Source: Megaleporinus macrocephalus
Lineage: Eukaryota > Chordata > Actinopteri > Characiformes > Anostomidae
Length of the DNA stretch: 64,000 nucleotides
Direction of reading: 5' to 3'
NCBI GenBank assembly: GCA_021613375.1
Contig: CM038702.1
Span: forward strand, 24,244,349 to 24,308,348
Positions 1-62,539 of the stretch are shown here, one piece after another. Position 1 is the first letter of the stretch. Each line of letters starts with the position of its first letter. Both the position numbers and the translations under genes were made by a program. The notes under the pieces were generated by a model that did not search any database, was not told where the DNA came from, and worked only from the letters and a program-made list of their open reading frames with translations.

Positions 1-1974
1 AATGAATAAATAAATAAAAAATAATAAATAGTATGATCAGTTTGCAGCTTCTCTATGGGTTATTTAGCCTATTTGGCTCAGCAGCACAAATCAGCAGAGC
101 CAGTTTTAATCCTCAGGTTATCATTGTCGTTTTGCTATACATTCAGTTTCTTTCACTACATGCGTTTGCTTACATGATCACATACTTAGTTACTTAGTTA
201 CATAACGAAGAACATTGACTACTTGCCATAACAAACTATGCATGTGACCCAAAAAGCACTCCCATTATAATCGATGGCGCTGTCTGAACTAGCAGCGAGC
301 GCCAGGGAGTGATCCGGTGCAGTGCAGTGCACTGTTTTTAATGGACACCGTTTCTGCGTCTGATGCATGATGCTGATGTTCCACCTTAACGAAAGCAGTG
401 CAGACGAGCCAGGCACCTTTCATCCAAACACAGTTAAACTGACCAAAAAGGAAAGAGTAGAGAGCAATTCAGCAGCAGAAGAAAAGGGGAGTCCTTTCAT
501 TTGTATGAGTGTATAAGGGTTTATAGGGACGTAGTGAACGCTGGAAGTTTCAGGTAGTAATACCAGAGTTTGTTATATCTTATAAGCTACTGATATCATA
601 ATAAAATCTCAAAACTAATCTCTGACACTCCTAATCTGTAGACGAAGTCGGGAGCTCTAGTTGGTTTGCATTTTAAATTCACTTACTGTTGCACTGCAGA
701 CAAGAAGGCTACATTGGAGTGTGCGCTTGCTGTTGGTGTAAGGTGTTTGTTGACTGTTTACTTTTTGTATTAAAAAAAAGTACCACAGTACCTTTCCATG
801 ATGTTCTAATCGTCTTCTGCACAGATATAGCTTAGATCATACTCACACACATACACACATATGTCACATTCACACTGCCACACACATTTGCAGCGTTCAC
901 GTTTCCCTAGCTTTGATCTTGGCTTTGACAGCAATCCGCTTGAGACGCACACACACATGCTTATCCTCCCCACACACACGTCACATCACATACACACGTA
1001 TAATCACAGACACACACTTGAGCTTACACACACACGCTGCTAGGTAGAGGGTTGAAAATCACATCCACTGCTGTACGTTCGCCTGGACGAGGCTATGGAG
1101 GGAATTTTATGGTGCTTAACAGCGAAAAACACGAATAGGGGTCATGAATACGGCATCGATTGCCACCAATGCATACAGAAAACACCATAAGATCATATTC
1201 ATATACACATTCAGTCTTCATATGTGGCTGTCTATTTGGTATACGCTACAGTAATGTAGTTCAGTTCTGCTGCTCCAGCCCATCCCAAAAAGCTCCTTCA
1301 TCCCAGAGTTCACAGTTCACACCCCCACTGCGCTAGACCCCAGTACTGAGGGACTTTATAGCTGATGCTTGGAACTGGATTTGCTTGTTTTATTGGCAGC
1401 GCATGTCTATAGAGATTATTCAATCAATGTGTGTGCAATTGATGACCTGTATCAGTGAACGTGCAGTGAACAGTATCTGTCTTCACTGATTAGAAGGTGA
1501 ATTAACTGACTAGATGCTTTCAGACATGTAGGGTAACTCTATATTCTGGTCACTCTCTGTGTTGTAGTGCAGTGTAGTGCTGCAAAGAGGCATGTAAAGG
1601 GTTCTCTCACACACACACACACACACGCGCATGCAGCCCAGATTCCACAAACAGTACAGAGGAAAAACCAGGACACACATATAGTTCTGCTCCGATCACC
1701 TCCTCGGTTTCTCTTTCCTCTGTCTTTCTCTCCTCTTTCTCCTTCTCTCTCTGTTTTTCTTCCCTTTTTTATCTTTCTTTCTCTGTTTTATCTCTTTATT
1801 CTTTCTTCCATCTTTCTCTATCAGTGTTATTTGCCACTGAGACAATTCTGTCTCAGCAGGAAGCCAAAAAAGAAGAAAAGATCAAATCCTGTTGTGCTTT
1901 CTGCTCATTTAAAATGCTCTCTCTCTCTCTCCCTCTCTCTCTCACATCCTCCTCCCTCTTTCTCTCTCATCCAG
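1..1974 (+). other. 3' end of an upstream celf2 intron
   Basis: Intronic sequence before exon a. It holds a CA-rich stretch (846-1035), a short CA repeat (1607-1626) and a pyrimidine-rich tract from about 1697 to the acceptor, with TC runs at 1917-1943. The small open frames here come from these repeats. No exon or RNA gene was recognised. Confidence 0.85.
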
Positions 1975-51187
<49,213 letters not shown>

Positions 51188-51271
51188 TCTTAGCACTAGG
51201 GCCAGTCCTCTCTCTCTTTACACTGCTAGGGTAAGTCCCCATTGCTGCCACGGCAACCACACTGGGACCCC

Positions 51272-51297
51272 GGGAGGGAAGGGGGGAACACGGGGGG
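51272..51297 (+). promoter_or_regulatory. potential G-quadruplex in 3' UTR, proximal
   Basis: Four G runs (GGG, GGG, GGGGGG, GGGGGG) separated by loops of 1, 2 and 5 bases, 85 bases below the stop codon. Fits the usual G3+N1-7 pattern on the RNA strand. Folding not tested. Confidence 0.55.
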
Positions 51298-52342
51298 AGT
51301 TTCACCCTTACACCACTAGAGGGAGCTACTTTCCCCAAAACTTCTTTTTAAGCTTTTTTGATGGCAGTTTTATTATTATTCTTATTATTATTATTCTTCT
51401 TCTTATTATTATTATTTGGTTTATATTTTTCACATGAACGCTTCCATTTTTGCCATTATTTTTTATGACTTGCGATGAATGAATAGCTACTATTGCTAGT
51501 TTTTTTTATTATTATTTTGAGTTGTGCACACTATTTAATTTGTTTTTTTTAAGTTAATATTTATATGATGCCTATTTCGTTTCATGATGACGACAACAAC
51601 AGCAGAAAGGAAAGATCTCTAAACTACGATTAGTTTCTCTTTGTGAACTTGAGGCTTGTGAGAACGCGTAGGAATGGGTCAGACCTGAGCAAAAGCACCA
51701 ATATGCACGTTAAACCTTTTTTTTTTTTGCCCTTTGACCCCTGGTGTCGGCTGCGGGCTCCGCTGCTCCTTTGACCCCTTGGCCCACCGGCACCAGAGAG
51801 AAAAGGGTTAAACCCGCTGTGGCCTCTCTGTAGTCGAACGGCAACAACTGCCAGAACAGACTCTCCACAAACACCTGCCATTAAACGTTAAAACTTTTTT
51901 TTCTGTCAGACGGGATTTTAAGTTAGCAAAAATTAGTTCCTTATTTCAAACTTTTATGGGTCCGAGCGTTGTGGTTTTTGTCACACAGAGCATCTTTGTG
52001 TAGAGCATTTAAAAAAAGAGATTTCGATCTGTTGATGGCTTAAAAAAAGAAACTACTAAAGCGTTCTAAGTTTAGGGGTGGGGGGCGGGGTAAAACTGAA
52101 AATACTTGATGTTTATTGAAAGAAAAAAAATCAAAGTACAGAAAGCCACAGGCCTGTAAATTTTATTTGTAAAAAAGCAGTTCTATTTTTATACAGAATT
52201 TCTACTGCCTCTGAAGTAAAAGACTTTATTTATTATGGTTAAGTTATTGGGTTCCTAAAGACGTGCTCTCACTTATTTGGAGCCTTGTTCAGTCTTCTGA
52301 AGCCACACAACCTGTTGTGTGAAGAGAACACAGAATCACCCC

Positions 52343-52346
<4 letters not shown>

Positions 52347-52383
<37 letters not shown>
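52347..52383. repeat. (TC)n microsatellite in 3' UTR
   Basis: A 37-base TC run about 1.2 kb below the stop codon, followed by 100 bases of pyrimidine-rich sequence; a potential PTB/PCBP binding region in the mRNA. Confidence 0.9.
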
Positions 52384-52385
<2 letters not shown>

Positions 52386-53709
52386 ATCTCATCTCTCATT
52401 CTTCTCATTTCCTTTTCTCTCTCTCCCCTTTTACTCTTGCTCTGCCTCCCTCTCTTCACCGTCCAACTCCTTTCTCCCCTTCTTCCATCCATCATGTCTC
52501 AAGTCACATTTCTGTCCCATGGGGCTGCATGATTGTCACAAAAAATGAGTGATCCTGTTTGTTGCAGTTATTAATTGGAATTAAAGACGACATGTACATA
52601 ACAGTTTAACGTGTAGTTCCAGCACAGCCTGCAGAAATGCCTTACTGTTTGTCAGGTTGATTGAATTTCTGTCGTTAGTCCTCGATGGGAACAGCGGAGA
52701 TTGATCATTGAGCAAAATGCACGCCACATAAACATGGTGGCGGAGTAGTGAGTAGGCTAATCTTGGTTAAAAACTGAAAATGCTTTATTATAATGCAGCA
52801 GAAATACCACACAGCCTTAGTCAATTACAGAGGCCAAAATTGCAATTTTGATTAACATTCAATTGTGAATTGTGAAGCCCTATTTCCTAGCTCTGTCCTT
52901 CTCTCTCTCTTTCTCTCTCGTTCCCTCCAACACTCTGCCCCTCCTCATGAGTAGTGGCACTTCATATGTGCAATCTCTTTCTTGCTCCTTTTCCTTATGT
53001 TTCATTTAGCTTCGTCTGGTGTTTTGTTTCGTTTGTTACGATGAATTCGGCGTATTTATTTATCCCCCCCCCCCCAAAATCAAGATCCATCTAGCTGTCT
53101 CGAATAGGGGACAGGTCACTGATGGATACTTTTGGGTGCTATGTGTGTATGTGTGCGCGTGGTGTGTGTGTGAGTGTCATTTACATATATGTTTACCCAT
53201 TTGAAATATGTGTTAAAAAACAAATTTAAAAAAGTGAAAATTAAAAAAAAAGAGAAATACCTCTAATAAGAATGGTTCTGTTGGTGCACAGCTGGTCAGT
53301 AGCGCTGTTGTTGTTGTCGTCGTTGTTGTTGTTGGCGTTATTGTTGTTTGTCATTTGTTGTTCTCATGGTTTTAATGCTGTAGTTGTGTGCCAGAGCTGT
53401 GTGTGTAACTCTCCTCTCCCGTTTTCTTCCCTAGAACTCATCTCCATGACTCTTTGCTCATCGTTTGCCTAGCATGTCTACGTGGCGTTCAAAAAAAAAA
53501 AAAAAAAAAAGTCTCATCGTCTCGTCATTGTTTCCGATGTCTTTCTGAGTTCTCCTGATCATAACCTGATCTCCTCCTACTGATCTCTCAACTTTTGATC
53601 TTAGCTTGATCTTGATTTTTTTGCATGTGACCTCATTTTGAGCTTATTTTTTTGTTCTTTTTTGTTTTTCGTTTAATATTTGTTTCTTTTTTATTGTTCT
53701 TGGAATAAC

Positions 53710-53729
53710 GGGTGGGGGAGGGATGGGGG
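53710..53729 (+). promoter_or_regulatory. potential G-quadruplex in 3' UTR, distal
   Basis: GGG-T-GGGGG-A-GGG-AT-GGGGG, very short loops, 22 bases above the AATAAA at 53751. Fits the canonical pattern on the RNA strand. Confidence 0.55.
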
Positions 53730-53750
53730 AAAGAAGGAAGAAAAAAAAAT

Positions 53751-53756
53751 AATAAA
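53751..53756 (+). terminator. candidate proximal poly(A) signal AATAAA
   Basis: A canonical hexamer in aaataataaatgtg, lying 20 bases below a potential G-quadruplex. It would give a 3' UTR of about 2.6 kb. A second AATAAA lies at 54282-54287. Confidence 0.3.
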
Positions 53757-56301
53757 TGTGAAAAAGCTGCATTCACTCACAAATAGGTAGAGTATATTTA
53801 ATACCATAACCAGAAGCATCATTTAAAGAAATTAAAAAAAAAACAAACAAACAAACAAAGAAATGCATAAAAAACCTGTGGCAAAAGTATTAAAATAATT
53901 TGCGTTCGACTTTTGTTTCTTAGCTCAATATTTTTCCTCTCTTTATGTTTAGATTTTCTTTCTTTTTTCTTTTATTCATTTAAAGTAAACTTGAAAGTAC
54001 AATACAGGGATTGGCTTTGGGACTTACTGTTGCCGCATCTCGCAATATGAGGCCAACAGTAAGAGCACCATGCCGGTTTCTATGAGAAATAGACTACTTC
54101 CACGCAGTTTTAATAAAAAAAACTGTCCGATTGATATTAGAGTCTCTCAGAGCTCGCTTGTGGTTTTTACATTTTTCAGGCAGTGTAAAGTTTTTTGATA
54201 AGGCCATTTTAAGTGGCTTGGTTTCTCATTAAAGTCTATATAAAACCACTTTTTTCTAGAGTAGTAAAGGTATAAAAAAACAATAAAAAAGAGTGCCCTG
54301 TTTGGGGGAAATGCTACCTACATGTCACACCTTTTGCTGAACTGACCTACAGTTAGACAATCCGTGGTATAAATGCACATGAAATGACCTATATTTTATA
54401 CTGTTTAAATGTATAGAGGAAAAAAAACAGAGTTTGTGTGACCCGCGTTTCCGTCGGTGCTTTTCGTGGATTAAGTCGTGGTTTCATCAAAAGTCTAATA
54501 GTCTTATTCGTCTCATGTTTTTAAAGAGAAGACTAAAAATCAGTTTACTTGAACATAGACAAAGCCTATCATAGTACTATTGCTACTACAGTATAATTGT
54601 TTTTTTTTCCTTTCTTTCTTTCCTTTTTTTTGTTTTTGTTTTTCTTTAGAGTCCCTATTTGCTAAATTTCTTGTTGGGTAATTAGCTATATAAACATTTA
54701 CGAGTTACAATGTCAGCTTGTGAAGCATCAATGTCATTATTATTATTATTTTTATTTCTATCGTGGGAAACAATATTTAGATGTGTTATGTTGTTCAGCA
54801 AAATGTGATTTTTTTTTTCTTATAAAGAAAAAAAAACAAGATGAGTGGAATTTAGTGCCAAATTCTGACGGTACATCCTGCCTACAGCTTCAGTGTATTA
54901 CTTGTGAAATTATTTGATAACATGGGTATTTTATTACGTAAGTGTTTTGTATGGATCCCTCATATTTAAAGATATAGATTTAAAAAAGGTTGTTAACTTG
55001 CTCTTCTGTGGTCTTGTTGCCTGAACTGTTCATGTTTTTTGCTTTTTTTTGTAAAGATGTAAAAAGTGCCCATGTGTCATGCTCTCTCTCTCTCTCTCTC
55101 TCTCTTTCACAAGCACATACTCTCTCTCTCTCTCACATGCACACACAAACATATAAAACCACATGCACGCGCACACCCACACCCACATGCACGCATACAC
55201 ACACCTGTGCTAAAGGTTGACCTCGCAGCCCTCTTTTCTTTGACGGTGTGTGTATGTGAGCCCCTGGGCACGAGTCTCAGCAGTGCACGTTCTCCACACA
55301 CACACACACACAAATACATTTTTCCAAAGCACAGGTTACATGTAAACCTGGAGTGCCCCAATAAGATCTGCATACATCTAGATTGGCATCTAATATCATC
55401 CACTTAGATTGATTGAGTGCATGTGACACATGACCATGCATTATGAACATTAGCTTTCTACACACACACATAAACACACCGAGCTCAAGTAGTTTGCCGC
55501 TGGTCTCCAGATAAAAAAATTTGCCTCAGCTCCGTTTCTATGCTTTTCGCTGCCTCTCTCGGCCTCTTCAGGACTAACTACTCCAAGGTCTTAGAAAAAC
55601 ACCCTGACGCCAAAGGAGAACAGGACTATCCACAGTAACATTTCCGATAGCACTTTTGTCGAAACGTTTACACGTGTTGTAAATGACCCGTTTACAAGCG
55701 TAGTTTACAGCCAGCCCCCCTAAAAAACCCTGTTTACTTCACTCTGAAGCACTATTTTCTACCCAAATTCTGCCGTTGCCTTAACACTGACGCTCAGTAT
55801 TAGTGGGGTGGAATGGGCTGTTGCCTGTATACAAAAGAGTGCCAAGGTTTTGTGTGCGCGTGTTGTGAATGCATATTTTGTCCCAATGCATGTTTGCGTA
55901 AACAGCACCAAAACTGGACTTGCCAAACGCTCTGAAGTTTTGAGAACACAAGGTTAGGGTAGCTCTAGGGTACGTCTCAGTATGAGTTCAAGCAGAGAGG
56001 GTTTTATGGCTTTACTGTTAGCTTTGCCAAACTCTATGACCACTTGCACAACCACAGAGGCACACACACACACACACACAGACAAATGCTAGCACAATTA
56101 TAGTATGCAGTATTACATCTGACTCTCCTGACAGCTCTTCCAATGTGTGAGATGTGATGTCAAATGAAATGATAGTCATAACAACAGATAGAGAATAGAG
56201 AGTATTGGGTCACTATGTTCTATAGGGTTGAATGGTAGGGTTTAACTCCAAGTCGTCTCAGTGTTACAGCCCCGAAAGGAGCTAAATGTTTGCTGTTTTG
56301 T

Positions 56302-56337
<36 letters not shown>

Positions 56338-56951
56338 GCCAAACTTCATGAACTAGTCCACTTCACCTGTCTCAAAACTAACAGGGTAAGATTTCATTAC
56401 ACGCACTCCAACACACACATAAACACACATCTGTTAGATGTTTAGTAAAGCACAAACGCGCAGGGGTCTTTGCAGAAGTGCTTGCTGAGGCTCTTTACTC
56501 AGGGGTTTTCTTCACCACACACATCTTCTATTAAATCTGTTTGTTCTTTCTGTTTTTCTTTTTTTCCTTTCTCTTAAGTGCTATTTAACAACAGTGTATT
56601 TTAAAGGAAAAAGTGTAGTTTATTTGCATTTTGGCTTATTATGTCAAGTTTTTTGGAGAAAAAAATGTATGTGTGTTGATCTGATGTGCCGTATAAAAAA
56701 GCTTGTTGTCTGTAGATTAATATCATTTTGTTTGATTCTAAAACGATTTAAATAGTTTTAAGTATTGTCTTGAGAAAAGCCAAAGTCAATGCATTTCAGT
56801 GGATTCTGTAAGCGTGGTACATGTTTGTTTGACAACACTTTGAAATCTGTCATTGGATGGGATTTAAAAAGTACAAAAAAAGCAGGCTTTCCTATTTCTA
56901 AAACTGATTGTACTTATGCCTTTTGTACCAGTGCAACTTTTTATACTGGCA

Positions 56952-56957
56952 ATTAAA
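56952..56957 (+). terminator. candidate poly(A) signal ATTAAA (main)
   Basis: ATTAAA within caattaaag, followed by two A-rich runs and then tctgtctgg. The spacing is compatible with cleavage near 56975. It is about 5.8 kb below the stop codon, plausible for the long 3' UTRs of CELF2 mRNAs. Not proven without cDNA. Confidence 0.5.
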
Positions 56958-57542
56958 GAAAAAAAAAAGAAAAAAAAAACTATGAGAGTCTGTCTGGCCC
57001 AAACCAGGGGTCAGCCAGCGGCTGGTTCCCGAGTTTGATTTCTAGTTGGCATCCAGAACGGTTCGGTTTTAATATAAAGATTTTTTAGGAGAACTTTGGC
57101 TTGGTATCTTTGACCTTGGACCTCTTTTTCTTGTTGTTGTTCTTCTTCACTGCAGCATTTTGGTTTTCTTTCTCTCTTTTGTTTTGCTTTTTCGGAAAGA
57201 GGGTCGGGAGTTTTCCTTTTGGCTTATAAATATACTTAAAGCAGTTTGTCTTTTCAAAGAGTCTTTACGACAGCGGTAAGTTTCATTTCGTTCAGTATTG
57301 TGCAGTCTCCATGATAAGACAATTAGAAGATTTAGAAGTATTTAGTCACCTTCAGTGGATAAATGTATTAGTTTGACAAAGAGATAAAACAGTAATTTGA
57401 GGACTTTTTTGCTTTTAGCTGTTTAGATTTTTCTGGTTTCTCTGTCCTTCGCTGTTAACCTAACTGTGTAGCTGAAGCAGTCGGACTTATTTTTGTAAAT
57501 GTACGTTCTTGTGTGATGCAGTTTTTTGCTTCTGTCTCCGAT

Positions 57543-57548
57543 ATTAAA
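57543..57548 (+). terminator. candidate distal poly(A) signal ATTAAA
   Basis: ATTAAA in gatattaaatc, with a T- and GT-rich downstream element within about 40 bases (tgctgtggtgttcc). It could serve as a more distal end of the celf2 transcript. Confidence 0.35.
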
Positions 57549-57599
57549 TCATTTTTCCTAATACTTGTCTCTCTCTCTGTGCTGTGGTGTTCCAGTATT

Positions 57600-60500
57600 T
57601 GTCCAATGTTGTAACAACGTTCACGCAACCCTCCAGTGTTCCACCTCTCTCTTTCTCTTCCTCTCCCTGTCTTTTCTCTCTTCGTATTTTTTATTGTTTG
57701 ACGTTTTTCGTTCTGTTTGATGCATTAGTGCAGTTGATTTCATCCAGTTGTCACCGAAGTCCCATCACCAAACATGGTAAATATACATAAAGATGTTTTA
57801 TATGTATATTTCTGTGCAGCCCAATTTGCTGTGACAGTAGACGGACAGCCACTTTGAATTCTAACAGGATTCCACAAGTTCTAACTATCACAAATCTCAA
57901 ACCAGACCAGGCAATGTAGTTAACCTTCTTAAGTCAAAGTAAATTCACCACAGAGTAAACAAATTTTGCACTGGCCACCAATATGGCACAATTCAGAATT
58001 TGCTATCCAATGCACATACATTATGGATGAAATGGGAGTTAAAATTAAAATACTTTCTTTTTGTTTTTTAAAAAAATGCTAACTTGCCGTGTCCTAACCT
58101 TGCACCAAATGGTGAGCTGAAAGTCATCAGTGTGAGTGGACTGAGTTTTCTGGCCCTAGCCCCACGCTGTTCTGTACTGTCGGCTCCTCTGGGCGTGGCT
58201 CCCCTTGTCTCTCTGTCCTTGTCCCTCTCCACTCTGTTCTGTCCTTGTCTCTACTGCATCCCTACAGAGATACCAGAGAGTCCAAATTCACTTCAGTATT
58301 TTATAAGAGCGAGTAATTTCATTCAGGTATTCTATAAAATATTATCAGAAAGTCCAAGATCCCTGAGTCCAAATTCATTAAGTATTTTACAGAAAAATAT
58401 AGCAGAGGGTATTCCTTTTTCTTTTTTTTCTATTTTTTTGAGAAAGGATGTTACTGATTAAATTTAATTAAGAATTTTACAATGCACACGATGGAGTTCA
58501 AGACCCATGATTAACAGCCACAACGTGATTACATTCTAATGATTACAAGTATAGGGCTTGGTATCAAAACTAAATACTTTTACAGTACCAAACAATTTAC
58601 TTCAATAAAATTGAATATTAAAAATACTATGTCATGCAATGATAAATATCAAGACCTAGGTAGGCTGCCAGCATTCAGAAGCCAATAGACATGCTGGTTT
58701 CAAAATCTAGGCTGCTGACTGGCTATCTAAATTACATTCTGTATCAAGTGCTTCTTGATTACCCTGAAAGTATATCCACTTGCAACATCTCAAGCTTTTT
58801 TTGGTTTAAACCACACCTATTCTCTGTCTGTGATTACAAATAAAGTATAAAGAAAAGGTACTGTATAGGAATAATTATAGGTTTCAAGCTATCTATAATG
58901 GTATCAGTGTCAAAAAAAATCTTAAATGATACCCAGCCCTCTTTATAAACCTTCCAGGAGATACAAAAGGCAATACAATTCCTGGGTTTTGCTGAATATT
59001 CCAGAGAGTGGTGTGAAGTACAATGCTGGGTTCTGAATAACGGGCATTTTACAAAGGTTATGAAGTTTACAGGGTTCCTATTCACACAAATGTTTTATGA
59101 AGGATACCAGAGATTTAATTCATTAGAGTATTTCACAAAGGATACTGGAGTTTAAAATCAATTGAGCATTTTACAAAAGATACTAGAGTTTAAATTCATT
59201 CTTGCATTTGAAAAGGACACCAGAGATTTAAAATTCTCCTCAGTATTCCACGAAAGGTGACACTGAAAGCACCTACTTAACATTGCAGTTTTAATATACT
59301 GACAGAAAAGGAGTCCAACTGTGTTATTTTGTGAACCAGACAGATATGGGTAAACTCATTGCCAGGTTAATGTGTGTTAATAAACTCCAGTGTCACATAT
59401 TTACAGAGGGTATGTAGTATTGTTTTTTGTGATAAATAAAATAAAAACTAAGTTTAGTAAGTCTCAGTGCTGGTCTTGGGGAGCCCAAGCTGTTTACATG
59501 ATTGTGTTACCCTGTTCTAAACAACAACAAAAAATCGGGTAACTATCCGAGCGTTCAGGTAAATTGGGTGTGTAAGAGCATGAAAACACAAACATGCAAG
59601 ATATCCCCATGACATGGAATAAGATTCACTGCTGTAATCATGAAGTACACAAAGACATGAGAATTTACCCCTGGCATTTGAGCGTCTGGATTGTTCAACA
59701 GCCAGTAGAGAAAGACGACGGGACCACACAACAGGTAAATGCAGCCTTCATATCCATTTTTAACTGATGTGACCCATGGGGAAAAAAAACAAAGGTAAGT
59801 TTGGATAATCTGTGGACTAACCAAAAGGAATAAAATATATACAGGTACGTATAAACATATACAGAATGTCAATGTTCAACACACATTTCCAGCAAATAAA
59901 ATGACTTTAGGGCATAGCTAAACTGTAATCAAAGTCCTGTACTAGTTAAAGGTAATTTGAGCTCTAACAATTGGGTTCTTCAGTATGTGACTTGGTTACT
60001 CTATGCTGTATTCAAAAACACAGTAATAAATAACTCACAGTTTCAATATCTCATTTTATAGTTCAGTCTATAGGCACCCTGGGTCTTATATGTAACTACC
60101 CCTGCAATCTGCCATTTCATATGATGCAGTTGATACACTAAAAAACACACAAAGAAATCTAATAATTCCCCAAAATGCTTTGCATAAGTTTAAAAGCGAA
60201 TGATTGCGTTATGTAGTGTAGTAGTGCTACAGAGGTGGTGTCTTTTCCATCCACTACAGATACACATTAAACATAGCCTGCAATAAAATTATAATAAATG
60301 CATAATATGTAGCACATCAGAGGGATGTATTAAATTTTTATGAAACAGAACACATACGGCATAGGTCCTGAATACCACGCTAAATCTATATTTGGAAAGC
60401 ATCACCTAACATAGGTGCCCTAAAACACCTGATTATAATTCACAAAACTAAGGCATATATTTCAGGTAATAATGAACAATTTTTTAAATTTTTCATATTT

Positions 60501-62530
60501 TTTAATAAAGATTGTTTAATTGTAAACATTATGGTGACCTTATGGTGGAGGCTTATGTGTGGATGCTTCTGTATAAATTCTAAGATGTGATTACAAGTAA
60601 AGAGCAGTGTCAGCCATATTCAATATTTGAAGGGAAGGAAGTGTCTGAGCATGTTTAAACATATAAAGGGCTGAACGTTTTATGGAAAACATGTAATTGT
60701 AATTTGCCTGACCAACATAGTAAGTGTGAATATATATATATCACAATGTGCACTCTTTTTCTGACTTGAGGTCTAAAACTTGAATGTAGTGTTCCAGTAC
60801 ATAAGTGTGTTGTGGTTGTGATGTCACAACACATGAGGGTTTGGTTGCCTGACTTATTGGATCCACAAGCAGTTCATGAACTCGGTGTTATTAGGTTAAC
60901 CATAAAACTCTTAAGGCAACGTTGAAAATCATATTGACTGTATTGTATAATGTAGGCTACAACTGCAAATAAATAAATAAACATTTCAGCTTTTGCGGTT
61001 CGAAAATTGAGCTCTCTTTTAAAATGACATGTGGATATAAAAATGACAAATCTTTCAGACCTAGTATAAAATATTTCGCAATTATATTTAATTATACACT
61101 GACAACAATAACAGTTATAGCATGACAACATTTCAAAAGACAGCACAATGTCTGCATTAAAAGAGACGATGCATTCAAGACAATGTGAAAATCTGAATTC
61201 ATTGCTTCAGTCACTGCTGCCATCCAGTGGTCACCATCTAGAATTCAAGCAAAGATAAGTACAAGTGCTATTCTTGCCAAGAAAACCTTTATTTTAAGGG
61301 CTTTTTTCTTAGTCTTATAATAATCACAATTTGTTTTAGACTGAAAGAGTTGACAAGCTAAAGCTGTTAATACTGCACCTTCTATACGTGCAAATTTGTC
61401 ATGATAGACCTTTAAATAGTTTCAAGTAGAGAGGGCTTAGCCTACCACTACTTTCACATTCATTCAAAAATATTGGGCCTAAATGAAACGTCCAGTGCGA
61501 TAAAGGCCCGTTGTAACCTAACTGTAGTTTAAAAACAATAAGAACTTAGACCTTCTTTATTAATAAAATAGCCTGTAAAATGAGATATTGAAACTACTTA
61601 GATGTTGTCCATTGAAAATTACTTAGAACAATGGGTTTGTTTGTACAATTAGCACAAATCTAATATGATAAATGTAAATCAGTACATGAAAAATACATTT
61701 AATATAGATTCTCCGAATAGGAATTCTTGCTACCTGCATCAGCAACTTCCTTCCCAAAGCATCAAATCACTTGTATCAACTTACTTTATCACAGTTATTA
61801 ATGTTTTCTGAACGCTAGCTTGTTTGTTATCGGGTTGTTTCAGCGCAGTACTCGGTCGCTGAGTGAAGGAATTTCAAACGGACGCCTAAACCGTTAGAAT
61901 TCAAAAAGGGTCTCGAGCTTTAAAGAGCGGAAAGTGTTGGATCTACCTGTTTTGGGCCACTGCACATTTTTACCACACCCGTATCATTCCGCTGACCAAA
62001 CGCTGCTAAGTAACAGCAGCGGTAAGCTATAATATTAGCGGTAAAACTAGATGTTTGGCGAAAGCATAAAAATACTTAAGGCGCGGCATAATATGGTAGC
62101 AACTAGTACAACATGCGGTGTACTTTGTTTTCCTTTTTGCTTTACTTTAAAAGCCGTGCAAACACAGTTACGTGGTGACAACGTATTATTTTGGTGTACA
62201 TATGCTGAAATATAATTTCTCATAAAGTGGTGGAAAGCTTGTCAGTATGTTGTCCCAACCTTCTAGTGTCTTCCCTACGTTCCATCAAATCTGCATCAAG
62301 CTGCCAATAGTTCGTAATACTAAAACAACGTTATTTAGTATTGACGCTATGACAGTCTTTTTAAGAAAACGTAAAATCACCACCTTTTGACAACGTTGTA
62401 GCAACATTGTAAGAAAGTATACAACGTTGTGGCAGTTCTGAATGATTCAGTCCATTCAGTAAATTTAGAGTGGTCTGCTAGTTCATTGCAGAGAAAGTTA
62501 AAGACTGGTGGTGATGGGAACCAGGGGTTG
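57600..62530. other. AT-rich flank downstream of celf2, no gene seen
   Basis: No splice-linked coding sequence or known domain on either strand. It contains a degenerate 38-bp minisatellite (58264-59262), unique AT-rich DNA (59300-61780), a block with more CpG (61790-62150) and three ACAACGTT words (62325, 62390, 62421) that suggest an old DNA-transposon fragment. The short open frames here match nothing I recognise. Confidence 0.7.
58264..59262. repeat. degenerate 38-bp minisatellite
   Basis: The clearest copies are four in a row from 59104: each begins gata(c/t)c or gacacc, then (c/t)agag, (t)ttaaattcatt and tatttcacaaag-type endings, about 38 bp apart. Related but more decayed copies lie at 58264-58400 (ataccagagagtccaaattc, cattaagtattttacaga) and around 59040 (gggcattttacaaagg). 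The whole stretch seems to derive from one old array. Confidence 0.7.
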
Positions 62531-62539
62531 CAAATTCAA

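Larger units (their letters stand above)
51188..56975 (+). other. celf2: celf2 3' UTR (extent inferred)
   Basis: No coding potential follows the stop codon. The sequence is T-rich with long A and T runs, AU-rich words such as ttatttatta near 52226, UG-rich stretches (53141-53175, 56308-56332), a TC run (52347-52383) and two G-rich clusters. Candidate poly(A) signals are AATAAA at 53751 and 54282, ATTAAA at 56952 and ATTAAA at 57543. The site at 56952 sits in tactggcaattaaag and is the most likely main end. The site at 57543 is followed by a GT-rich stretch (tgtgctgtggtgttcc), so the 3' UTR may reach about 57600. A genomic A20 run at 53491 could cause false priming in cDNA libraries. Confidence 0.6.

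Noticed and set aside
840..1040. CA-rich region resembling a CRISPR-like array
   Set aside because: Only irregular CA dinucleotides; no spaced direct repeats, and the genome is vertebrate.
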